64,000 bases of DNA from Bombiscardovia coagulans (GTDB lineage: Bacteria; Actinomycetota; Actinomycetes; Actinomycetales; Bifidobacteriaceae), in assembly GCF_002259585.1 (NCBI RefSeq), contig NZ_MWWS01000004.1, positions 62,001-126,000 on the forward strand. Reading direction: 5' to 3'. The position numbers and the translations under genes are program-made. This document shows, in pieces, positions 14,499-20,847 of this stretch (positions are counted from its first letter, which is position 1; every line of letters starts with the position of its first letter). The notes beneath the pieces are model-generated. The model saw only the letters and a program-made list of their open reading frames with translations. It was not told the DNA's origin and searched no databases.

Positions 14499-14845
14499 GC
14501 CAACCGAGTGCAAAGACATGTCGTCTAGTAGATCGGAGAGATAACTGCCGATGTATCCGATGCGGCAAAAACTTGGAAATGGTAGCTGGTAGTCGTCATC
14601 ACAGAAGACTGCGCTCGCATCCTTGGCCGGGCCTACATTTGCCGTCGAATCTCGTACTGCTGTGTGGGTCTGGGGATACGGGCTGCCATGGTTGGGTGCA
14701 CGCTCACCCGTCAGAAGCCCGTTTAGAAGGTTATATGGTGCATGCTTGGGAATATCCGCAATCGAAGCCTATTTATACCATGCGCCACGGGTGGGTGCTT
14801 TTAGATGATGAGGGTGAATATCACCCAGTAAACATGAATAACTAA
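14495..14845 (+). CDS. HNH endonuclease-like protein, 116 aa
   Basis: CIRCGKN, then SRHHRRLRSHPW, HLPSNLVLLCG and GCHGWVHAHP follow the HNH order (CxxC zinc pair, His-His, Asn, Cys-His). Phage HNH proteins of this type often sit beside terminase genes and nick DNA for packaging. Here no terminase follows and the small-gene array begins instead, so the role may differ. The start overlaps the upstream stop (ATGA). Confidence 0.8.
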   Translation: MSQPSAKTCRLVDRRDNCRCIRCGKNLEMVAGSRHHRRLRSHPWPGLHLPSNLVLLCGSGDTGCHGWVHAHPSEARLEGYMVHAWEYPQSKPIYTMRHGWVLLDDEGEYHPVNMNN

Positions 14846-14861
14846 CAGAGAGGAGTAAATA

Positions 14862-15272
14862 ATGGATAATGAGGGAAAGAATCTTGGGAAAGTTTTCGCT
14901 ATTTATAATAGCGAGTATCCGGTTTTCGGAATTGAGTTTATTCGTGTAGAGGATGAAGATCAGATTTATGAGGTTGCTCAGCAATCAAGTGAGCTTTTTA
15001 ATGATGAGGAAATTGATGTAATTCGTGAAAGACTTATAGCGATTCGGGTCGAGTATTTAGATGATTATGAGGATTTAGACTCTCCTGATGCGATTAAAGC
15101 TTATTCGCAATACGGATGGCAAACGTCTGAATCTGAGCTTGTGCCCGATGGGAGTTTATCGGATGGCGACTCGATTAGCAACTCTGATTTATCTACGTAT
15201 CAAGAAGACCAATACGACCGGTGCGAGACAACGTACCCGGATAAATATAACCCCGGGGCGGTGGAAGCATGA
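14862..15272 (+). CDS. Acidic hypothetical protein, 136 aa (TYPDKYxP family, copy 1)
   Basis: A very acidic protein (VEDEDQIYEVAQQ, LDDYEDLDSPDAIKAY) ending CETTYPDKYNPGAVEA. The next gene encodes a relative with the same middle (DDxxDLxSPDxI) and end (TYPDRYKPEEAA), so this is a duplicated family. Acidic small proteins in mobile elements often act as DNA mimics against host nucleases, but no such evidence exists here beyond charge. GAGAGGAG precedes the start. Confidence 0.55.
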   Translation: MDNEGKNLGKVFAIYNSEYPVFGIEFIRVEDEDQIYEVAQQSSELFNDEEIDVIRERLIAIRVEYLDDYEDLDSPDAIKAYSQYGWQTSESELVPDGSLSDGDSISNSDLSTYQEDQYDRCETTYPDKYNPGAVEA

Positions 15273-15655
15273 CACAACAAATGAATATCAGCGACAAAGT
15301 GTTTGTGGTTATGGCAGGAGATGACCCTGAGGATACGCAGCTTGTTCGGGCTGAGAGTGCTAATAAGGCAAGGTCTATGTGTGACGGCATGTCGATGGTG
15401 GAGTACAGGTATTTGCGTGCTAAGAGGGTGCCGTGGCTTGATGATTTTGTTGATTTGGGTAGTCCTGACGTGATTATGGCTTGTTTGCGGCATGAGTGGT
15501 TTGTGGATAATCATGGTTTTATCCCAGAGTATAGCGATAACGAGCTTATAGATGCAGACGTTATAGCTGCTGAAGGTGAATCAGGCTATCGACGGTACGC
15601 ACAGCTTATTGGAGCTACTTACCCGGACCGGTATAAGCCCGAGGAGGCGGCATGA
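15269..15655 (+). CDS. Acidic hypothetical protein, 128 aa (TYPDKYxP family, copy 2)
   Basis: Paralogue of the preceding gene: VFVVMAGDDPEDTQLVRA aligns with the first copy's N-terminus, DDFVDLGSPDVIMAC with its middle, and TYPDRYKPEEAA with its end. The encoded tail supplies GAGGAGGCGGC as the ribosome site for the next ATG. No known function. Confidence 0.55.
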   Translation: MTQQMNISDKVFVVMAGDDPEDTQLVRAESANKARSMCDGMSMVEYRYLRAKRVPWLDDFVDLGSPDVIMACLRHEWFVDNHGFIPEYSDNELIDADVIAAEGESGYRRYAQLIGATYPDRYKPEEAA

Positions 15656-15906
15656 GTGAGACAGAGTATGAGGTTGATCGTGCGACTGGCGAAACATGGC
15701 ATTCTCACGGTGAGGGGGCTGCGATCTCGCACGAAATCTGGGCTGATGATCCTGCTTTACCGTCCCTTAACGTGACCAAAACAGGCGGGATGCTGTGCGT
15801 AGAGCTATACACGGAGCACGGGAGCATGAATACCAGCATCAGCGTCACGAATACAAGAAGACTGGCTCAATGGATACTCGAGCACACGAGTGAGGAGGAA
15901 GCATGA
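15652..15906 (+). CDS. Hypothetical protein, 84 aa (LAQWILEHTSEEEA family, copy 1)
   Basis: The protein is a paralogue of the one at 16295, sharing WADDPALPSL versus WSDAPTPSL, LCVELYTEHG versus LCIEIYTEQG, SISVTNTRRLAQW versus SLSVTNARRMAQW, and an identical end. Probably a compact alpha/beta domain. The last codons (Glu-Glu-Glu-Ala) double as a Shine-Dalgarno for the next gene. Function unknown. Confidence 0.55.
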   Translation: MSETEYEVDRATGETWHSHGEGAAISHEIWADDPALPSLNVTKTGGMLCVELYTEHGSMNTSISVTNTRRLAQWILEHTSEEEA

Positions 15907-16298
15907 CACGACAGATAGATCATATGGATACAGAGAATATGGTATGCCCTTATTGCGGGTATGAGGAGGACGAAACGTTGGAGTATCCCGACTATGGTGT
16001 TGAGGAGTGCCCAGAATGCGGGCGTGAGTTCGTTTTTTCATCGGATACGATACGATACTTCTCTTCATCCAGGTACTCGGGAAGGACTAGTGAAGGGTAC
16101 GCTTTCGGGCCAAAGATGGGGGCCTCGCACCTAGTCAAGAAGTGTGGATTGTGCGGCAAGGTGCTCGATAGTGATCACGACTATCCAGCATTGTATCAAC
16201 GGTGTCCCGTTTGTCAGAAGATCGTATGCCATGAGTGTGAGGCGGACCGCAGACCGTGCTGCGAAGAATACAAGCGCTGGAGCGAGGAGGAAGCATGA
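15903..16298 (+). CDS. Double zinc-ribbon protein, 131 aa
   Basis: Five cysteine clusters: VCPYCGYEE, ECPECGREF, KCGLCGK, RCPVCQK and VCHECEADRRPCCEE. The first two make one zinc ribbon, the next two a second, and the last may form a third. Such tandem ribbons usually bind nucleic acid or other proteins. It sits between the two related WILEHTSEEEA genes and ends in the same Glu-Glu-Glu-Ala. Not assignable to a named family. Confidence 0.6.
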   Translation: MTRQIDHMDTENMVCPYCGYEEDETLEYPDYGVEECPECGREFVFSSDTIRYFSSSRYSGRTSEGYAFGPKMGASHLVKKCGLCGKVLDSDHDYPALYQRCPVCQKIVCHECEADRRPCCEEYKRWSEEEA

Positions 16299-16576
16299 AG
16301 ATCACAGGCGATACGCCACTTAAAGAGTATTTCGTCGATCAGAACGGTGAAGTATGGCAATATTGCAGATGGCGCACTCTCAATGAAAGAGCTGTGAAAT
16401 TCAACGAGACCTGGTCTGATGCTCCTACTCCGTCTCTTAGTGTTATCAATCTTGACCAAGAGCTGTGTATAGAGATATACACAGAGCAAGGAGGAATAAG
16501 TCACAGTCTCAGCGTCACGAATGCGCGAAGAATGGCTCAATGGATTCTCGAACACACGAGCGAGGAGGAAGCATGA
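16295..16576 (+). CDS. Hypothetical protein, 93 aa (LAQWILEHTSEEEA family, copy 2)
   Basis: Paralogue of the 84-aa protein at 15652 with a different N-terminus (MKITGDTPLKEYFVDQNGEVW) and a conserved C-terminal half. The start is set by the ATGA overlap with the ribbon gene and the GAGGAGGAAGC ribosome site. Confidence 0.55.
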   Translation: MKITGDTPLKEYFVDQNGEVWQYCRWRTLNERAVKFNETWSDAPTPSLSVINLDQELCIEIYTEQGGISHSLSVTNARRMAQWILEHTSEEEA

Positions 16577-16761
16577 TAGGCCCAATTATATTACTGATAG
16601 CAGCCGTACTTGGCTTCATAGCATCGATGATTGCGATGAAGCGGGACGAAAGCGATTCTTATGTTGCACCACGCTTGTGGGGTACCGCAGCGTTTTCTTG
16701 TCTCGTAGCCGCATGTGCTGTTTTCTTTATGATAATGATTAAGGTTTTCGGATGGGCGTAA
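16573..16761 (+). CDS. Small membrane protein, 62 aa (MIGxII family, copy 1)
   Basis: N-terminal helix MIGPIILLIAAVLGFIASM and a second helix FSCLVAACAVFFMIMI, with a short charged loop (KRDESD) between. The gene at 16826 begins almost identically at DNA and protein level (MIGKIILLIVALIFF). Same ribosome-site module as its neighbours. Confidence 0.5.
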   Translation: MIGPIILLIAAVLGFIASMIAMKRDESDSYVAPRLWGTAAFSCLVAACAVFFMIMIKVFGWA

Positions 16762-16829
16762 AAACGTTCGAAATAGTGGCAGTTAAAGTGATCATCGACG
16801 AAGACCGTTGTACGGGGGAGAAGGCATGA
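16752..16829 (+). CDS. Candidate 25-aa coupled mini-gene
   Basis: ATG at 16752 overlaps the end of the previous gene and the stop overlaps the next ATG (ATGA at 16826), exactly the coupling used along this array. The 25-residue product contains EIVAVKVIIDED. It also provides GGGGGAGAAGGC as the next gene's ribosome site. It may be only a coupling device. Confidence 0.3.
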   Translation: MGVKTFEIVAVKVIIDEDRCTGEKA

Positions 16830-17059
16830 TAGGCAAGATCATTTTGCTGATAGTAGCACTGATTTTCTTCATACTGTACATGATGGCATTGCTACAAATA
16901 GTTTGCTACATAGTAAGCATGATGGCACTGGCGGCAATGACAGTCCTGTTGCCGCTTGATAGCGAATCGAACAAATTTCTCTTTGTTTGTTCGTCGAGTG
17001 CTGCGCTTGGGATTGTCTTGTTGATTATGGTTTTTGGCTTGATGTCGAGGTTCGTATGA
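16826..17059 (+). CDS. Small membrane protein, 77 aa (MIGxII family, copy 2)
   Basis: It has three hydrophobic stretches: IILLIVALIFFILYMMALLQIV, SMMALAAMTVLLPL, and AALGIVLLIMVFGLM. It is related at the N-terminus to the gene at 16573 and shares SxALGIVLLI with SIGIVILID of the gene at 17142. No function known. Confidence 0.5.
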   Translation: MIGKIILLIVALIFFILYMMALLQIVCYIVSMMALAAMTVLLPLDSESNKFLFVCSSSAALGIVLLIMVFGLMSRFV

Positions 17060-17145
17060 GTGAACAAAGTAAGCAGTCTCACACTTTGCAAAAATATCAA
17101 AGTGCAAGACAACCTACCCGAATAAAAATAACCCAAGAAAAATGA
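17056..17145 (+). CDS. Candidate 29-aa mini-gene derived from a frame-shifted TYPDKYxP tail
   Basis: ATGA overlaps occur at both ends. Positions 17103-17134 match 15222-15253 in 28 of 32 bases, the tail of the acidic family copy 1, but read in another frame. This is either a decayed copy kept as a coupling ORF or a small new gene. Confidence 0.25.
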   Translation: MSEQSKQSHTLQKYQSARQPTRIKITQEK

Positions 17146-17339
17146 AAAGCATGGCAGTCAAGATTCGGTTTTTGCTGATATTAGCGATGATTTGTTACAC
17201 AGCATGGATGGCAACAATGATACTGCATGAGTTCTTTGATAAGAAATCAACCAAATTACTCTTGGTTGAGCGGTGGAGTCGCTCGATTGGGATTGTCATA
17301 TTGATTGACCTAATCACGGTAGCGTGGATTCTTGCATGA
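17142..17339 (+). CDS. Small membrane protein, 65 aa
   Basis: Two helices (IRFLLILAMICYTAWMATMIL and GIVILIDLITVAWIL) around a basic loop. The arrangement resembles the MIGxII membrane proteins upstream. It is the last member of the coupled array; the ATG overlaps the preceding mini-ORF's stop. Confidence 0.45.
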   Translation: MKSMAVKIRFLLILAMICYTAWMATMILHEFFDKKSTKLLLVERWSRSIGIVILIDLITVAWILA

Positions 17340-17402
17340 GTATCGAGTATAGGATGTCTTGCTAGCGCTTCATCGGAAATTCGTTAGAAGGTGTACCTAA
17401 TA

Positions 17403-18038
17403 ATGAGGATGCGTGATATAGACGTACGACAGGCGATGCGTTCTACGTTGCAACACCGCAAGGAAAATGAGTCGGCACTCATACTGGACGAGTTTGATTT
17501 GTGTGGTGAGGTACGAGTCGATATCGCGGTTCTCAATGGTCATTTATGTGGGTATGAGCTTAAAAGCGCAAGCGACAATCTCAAAAGATTGCCGAAACAG
17601 GTGCGATATTATTCAGCGGTGCTGGACTATTGCAATCTTGTTGTAGCTGAAAACCATCTTGATGAGGCTTTAAACATGATCCACGACTTCTGGGGAGTAT
17701 ACATCGCAAGACAAACCAGTAATGGACGGACCTTCATCAGGAAGCTGCGGAATCCAAAATCAAACAAATCTAATATAGATCCACACGCATTGGTCCAGCT
17801 CTTATGGAGAGACGAAACCATTGATATTCTGACTCATTACGGTTTCGACCGGGGTGTTCGCTCTAAAACTAGAACTACATGTTGGGACAGGATGGTGGAC
17901 AGCTTTTCTCTTCCTCAACTACGAAAATTGGTACACACCCAGTTAAAGACGCGCACCAATTGGAGGTGTGACAATCTTTCTCTTTCAAACCCAGACACTA
18001 CGCCAGAAATAGAAGGTCACACGCTGACCTGTGATTAG
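17403..18038 (+). CDS. sce7726-family protein (possible PD-(D/E)XK nuclease), 211 aa
   Basis: MRDIDVRQAMRSTL, then EVRVDIAVLNGHLCGYELKSASDNLKRLPKQ fit the sce7726 family, with VDIAV-x-GYELKS reading as a PD-(D/E)XK-like core. YYSAVLDYCNLVVAENH and WGVYIAR also belong to the family. Members occur scattered in mobile elements with no settled function. The ATG at 17403 follows AGAAGGTG; GTG at 17391 is possible. The gene stands alone, 63 bases after the small-gene array. Confidence 0.72.
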   Translation: MRMRDIDVRQAMRSTLQHRKENESALILDEFDLCGEVRVDIAVLNGHLCGYELKSASDNLKRLPKQVRYYSAVLDYCNLVVAENHLDEALNMIHDFWGVYIARQTSNGRTFIRKLRNPKSNKSNIDPHALVQLLWRDETIDILTHYGFDRGVRSKTRTTCWDRMVDSFSLPQLRKLVHTQLKTRTNWRCDNLSLSNPDTTPEIEGHTLTCD

Positions 18039-18384
18039 CCTGGATGCGAAGAGCAAGCCAGCGTGGTGAATACTGCTGCTTCGAAAGGCATTCAAGTGCT
18101 GTAGAAGTGTGGACTGATAAGTACGGAACAAACTGGTTTCAAACATCAAATGGTAAAGAATAGTGTCCCGAACATCATTATGAAGTAACCCCAGCGCTCG
18201 CAAGCACGGGAAGAAAAGCATGCAAGTCATTACAACTTGAAAACATAGATTTAGCATTAGCATATCAATAATAACTGTATGCACTCAAAATCGCTGGGTT
18301 TTCGCTATTGATTCCAGCATATAGCTGTCAATATATACCTACCAGATACAGATAGCAACCAGAAAGGACACTAGCATGTTATGT
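18039..18384 (+). other. Gene-poor spacer
   Basis: No open frame with a ribosome site on either strand. I see only AT-rich sequence leading into a promoter-like pair at 18385-18414. Confidence 0.5.
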
Positions 18385-18414
18385 TTGCTTTTATGGACAC
18401 TATCGTGATATAAT
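18385..18414 (+). promoter_or_regulatory. Promoter of the candidate small RNA
   Basis: TTGCTT (18385-18390) and TATAAT (18409-18414) with an 18-base spacer. This is the clearest standard promoter in the element, and no ORF follows it within the terminated transcript. Confidence 0.55.
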
Positions 18415-18420
18415 AATAAC

Positions 18421-18500
18421 ATTAGTTCATTATTAGACATTGCTTTGGCTATATTGAGTTAAGGGTTCTAAGCATGCACTTGGAGCCCTTAACTCTTTTT
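18421..18500 (+). ncRNA. Candidate small RNA of about 80 nt
   Basis: A standard promoter lies just upstream and a Rho-independent terminator closes the transcript 80 bases on. No ORF with a start site fits between them. The loop of the terminal hairpin (about 20 bases) contains GCATGC and could be the accessible part. The position next to int is like that of regulatory RNAs in phages; target unknown. Confidence 0.4.
18456..18500 (+). terminator. Rho-independent terminator
   Basis: GAGTTAAGGG (18456-18465) pairs perfectly with CCCTTAACTC (18486-18495) and is followed by TTTTT. It ends the candidate small RNA. Confidence 0.75.
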
Positions 18501-18626
18501 AATAAGAGTCGTGACTCGACATTTCAGTTTATAAACATTTGGCTGCCAAACTATCCTAATGAGTATAATTTGAATACATACGTACATCAGATATATTGTT
18601 TTACAGACATACTAAGGAGCATGATT

Positions 18627-18809
18627 ATGACAATACAATCGCAACAGCTTCCATGGTCTGTACAAATGAACGAGAAATCACGACAACTTTTAGAGAATCC
18701 TGAAGAATATTTTCGTAGGGCTGATGAAAACAATTCCAAGTCTATCAACGAAGAGAAAATTTCTTTCAAGAAACTGTTTTCTCATTTAACTCAGGTCTTC
18801 CATTCTTGA
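18627..18809 (+). CDS. Small hypothetical protein, 60 aa
   Basis: AAGGAG is eight bases before the ATG at 18627. The product (QLPWSVQMNEKSRQLLENPEEYF, given here in parts: LPWSVQMNEKS and LLENPEEYFRRA) is helical and resembles the short NPEEYF-type proteins encoded near integrases in actinobacterial elements. No function known. It is convergent with int, 160 bases away. Confidence 0.55.
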   Translation: MTIQSQQLPWSVQMNEKSRQLLENPEEYFRRADENNSKSINEEKISFKKLFSHLTQVFHS

Positions 18810-18969
18810 GCACAGGCGATGATTAAATCATCCTGAGAACAATAAGCTCAACAAGCAGGTTCCATCTAATTTGTTCAGATAAAACCTTTGCATAATGTAT
18901 TGAATTTACCGTAACACTCTCAGCAGGTGATATACACAACAACCGCATTAAACAGCATTGAAAAAACAA

Positions 18970-20235
18970 CTACAGCATAATGTCTTTGCTAATCACGTCA
19001 GCAACTTCGTTAGTACGTTGTGGCCACAGATCAGCATACGTGTCAAGAGTCTCCGTAGCTGAAGCATGCCCCAAAACTGCCTGTAATGTTTTCACATCTG
19101 CACCAGCTTTAATAGCCAATGACGCGTATGTATGACGCAAGGAATGAACAACCAGACCATCTATGACATCCATACCTGTTTTCTGCAACGCTGGAACCCA
19201 AACACGCATCCTCCAATTATTTGTTGTTTGCCGTCCGCCACGAGGACCACGAAACAGGTAATCCGAATCAGCATGACCAGACAATAACAATCGCAAACAG
19301 GGGAGAAGCGGCTCAGGAATAGGTACAATCCTCGTCCTATTCCCCTTCGGCAAGGTTTCCACTAAACGCGATTGTGCGTCAATAGACTGCGTCCTTAAAA
19401 TACGTATACTTCGTGATTTCAAATCAACATCAGCACACCGAAGCGCGAGCGCTTCACCTATTCGTATACCCGTGTATGCAAGCACATACACTAAGCTAGC
19501 GTTCGGCGCGTCCATTGCATCTGCCAGTGTTTTTACTTCTGTTGGAGTTAGATATATACGTTGTATTGCTTGTTTAACACGAGGTATCTTGACCGGGTTA
19601 ACTGGATTATCGTTAATCCAGTGCAACCGTACTGCTGTATCAAGTATTGATTTCAAAACAATTTTTACAATGGACCGTATAGAAGCTGCTGCTAACGGGC
19701 GAGCCTGGCCTGTTTTCCCAGCATACGGGGCAGTACCTTGGCCTAATTGAGCTACCCATTGTTGAATACCATCGACTGTGATTTGTCCTACTGGTACCTG
19801 TCCCCATCTAGGTAGTATCCATGTTCTTACTTCTCTGCGGTACCTGGCTTCAGTAGAACCTTTAATGGTCCCAGGTAAGCCTTCTAACCAGATGTCAGCA
19901 ACCTTGCTCAATGGATTCTTTTTGTCCTTGTTGTTCACATATTTACCGGACAGAATAGTGTCTTCGCATTCTACTTGAAATAATTCTGCTTCAGAACGGG
20001 ACGCGAAATTCTTTTTTTGACGTTTACCGTCCGACCACCAGTACACGCTCCACCGTAAACCCTTCCCATAATCAGTTGTCCTGAACTCTGTAGGTACAGC
20101 GGCTTTCATAGGGTCAGAAGCCCTAGTTAAAGCGCGTTTTACCTGGCTTGACGGTGCGACCTTTACCTTATTACCGTCGGGTAATGTTGTATAAACACTT
20201 TTTAACCAACGGTCGTATATCCATGCTTTAGCCAT
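18970..20235 (-). CDS. int: Tyrosine-type integrase of the element, 421 aa
   Basis: The protein catalyses site-specific integration and excision. An N-terminal arm-binding/SAM-like domain (YGKGLRWSVYWWSDGKRQKKN, then a core-binding helix region around GTIKGSTEARYRREV) precedes the catalytic domain with Arg in AYTGIRIGEAL, HSLRHTY, LGHASATETL and the nucleophile Tyr at about residue 400 (DTYADLW). The start at 20235 (MAKAWIYDRW) is preferred to 20253 and would be leaderless behind a GACGC-ATA box. Adjacent tRNA-Pro is the likely target. Intact. Confidence 0.93.
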   Translation of the reverse strand: MAKAWIYDRWLKSVYTTLPDGNKVKVAPSSQVKRALTRASDPMKAAVPTEFRTTDYGKGLRWSVYWWSDGKRQKKNFASRSEAELFQVECEDTILSGKYVNNKDKKNPLSKVADIWLEGLPGTIKGSTEARYRREVRTWILPRWGQVPVGQITVDGIQQWVAQLGQGTAPYAGKTGQARPLAAASIRSIVKIVLKSILDTAVRLHWINDNPVNPVKIPRVKQAIQRIYLTPTEVKTLADAMDAPNASLVYVLAYTGIRIGEALALRCADVDLKSRSIRILRTQSIDAQSRLVETLPKGNRTRIVPIPEPLLPCLRLLLSGHADSDYLFRGPRGGRQTTNNWRMRVWVPALQKTGMDVIDGLVVHSLRHTYASLAIKAGADVKTLQAVLGHASATETLDTYADLWPQRTNEVADVISKDIML

Positions 20236-20251
20236 ACATAGAATATGCGTC
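20236..20251 (-). promoter_or_regulatory. GACGC-ATA leaderless promoter box (site E) of int
   Basis: On the minus strand GACGC is followed by ATATTCTATGT and the int ATG: 11 bases. TATTCT serves as -10. It forms one arm (20243-20252) of a perfect 10-base inverted repeat with 20274-20283 (ATATGCGTCA and TGACGCATAT), 21 bases apart. Confidence 0.55.
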
Positions 20252-20274
20252 ACGTGTTATTGCGTGAATACCAT

Positions 20275-20291
20275 GACGCATATATATAGTT
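20275..20291 (+). promoter_or_regulatory. GACGC-ATA leaderless promoter box (site F) of xis
   Basis: GACGC, twelve bases (ATATATATAGTT), then the xis ATG at 20292 with no ribosome site. It faces the int box, so int and xis should respond to the same factor. Confidence 0.55.
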
Positions 20292-20513
20292 ATGGATACT
20301 AAAAACACAAACAATACTAATGGAATTGAAACATCAGAGCTTCTTACTCCACAGGAAGTCGCTTCTCTCTTAGCTATACCGATATCCACATTAGCTCGGT
20401 GGCGGCAGGAACAGCGCGAAATAGCATATATACGTTTCGGCAAGTATGTCAGGTATCGACGTGAAGATGTGAACTCGTATATAACCGACCATACGGTAGA
20501 ACCTAGGGAATGA
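20292..20513 (+). CDS. xis: Excisionase-like HTH protein, 73 aa
   Basis: LLTPQEVASLLAIPISTLARW is a MerR/Xis-type helix-turn-helix, followed by IRFGKYVRYRREDVNSYI, the usual wing and second helix of HTH_17 excisionases. Size and place between int and the tRNA fit an excision factor that bends DNA at the attachment site. Divergent from int, with 56 bases between the two starts. Confidence 0.82.
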   Translation: MDTKNTNNTNGIETSELLTPQEVASLLAIPISTLARWRQEQREIAYIRFGKYVRYRREDVNSYITDHTVEPRE

Positions 20514-20608
20514 TCTTCAAAAACTTCTCCAATGTCCCCTGAATGTCCCCTAGGAGATTTTAAGAACAGAAGATAGGGTTTAAAATCGTTGGTATTCCAA
20601 CCCTTTCG
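20514..20608. other. Element/chromosome junction (att) region
   Basis: The sequence between xis and the 3' end of tRNA-Pro includes two short direct repeats (AATGTCCCCT at 20531-20540 and GAATGTCCCCTA near 20541) that could be integrase arm sites. The tRNA 3' end points toward the element, as expected if its 3' half is the attachment core. The partner att copy should lie left of the window; I saw none within it. Confidence 0.5.
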
Positions 20609-20682
<74 letters not shown>

Positions 20683-20847
20683 ATGGTGCAATCGCACCAA
20701 GCATGTATAGTAGCACAAAATAAGACATCTTCCAACAACATGACGCGTCAGGCAAGTAGAGGTCTAAAATAACGATTATCTGAGGTTTTTTCGCTAATTC
20801 ATCGTTCTAGGGTTAAACTAGTTTTCTGTCTTTACGGAAGGAGACCG

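Noticed and set aside
14495-14845. HNH gene as the start of a packaging module
   Set aside because: No terminase, portal or capsid gene follows it, so a packaging role is not claimed.
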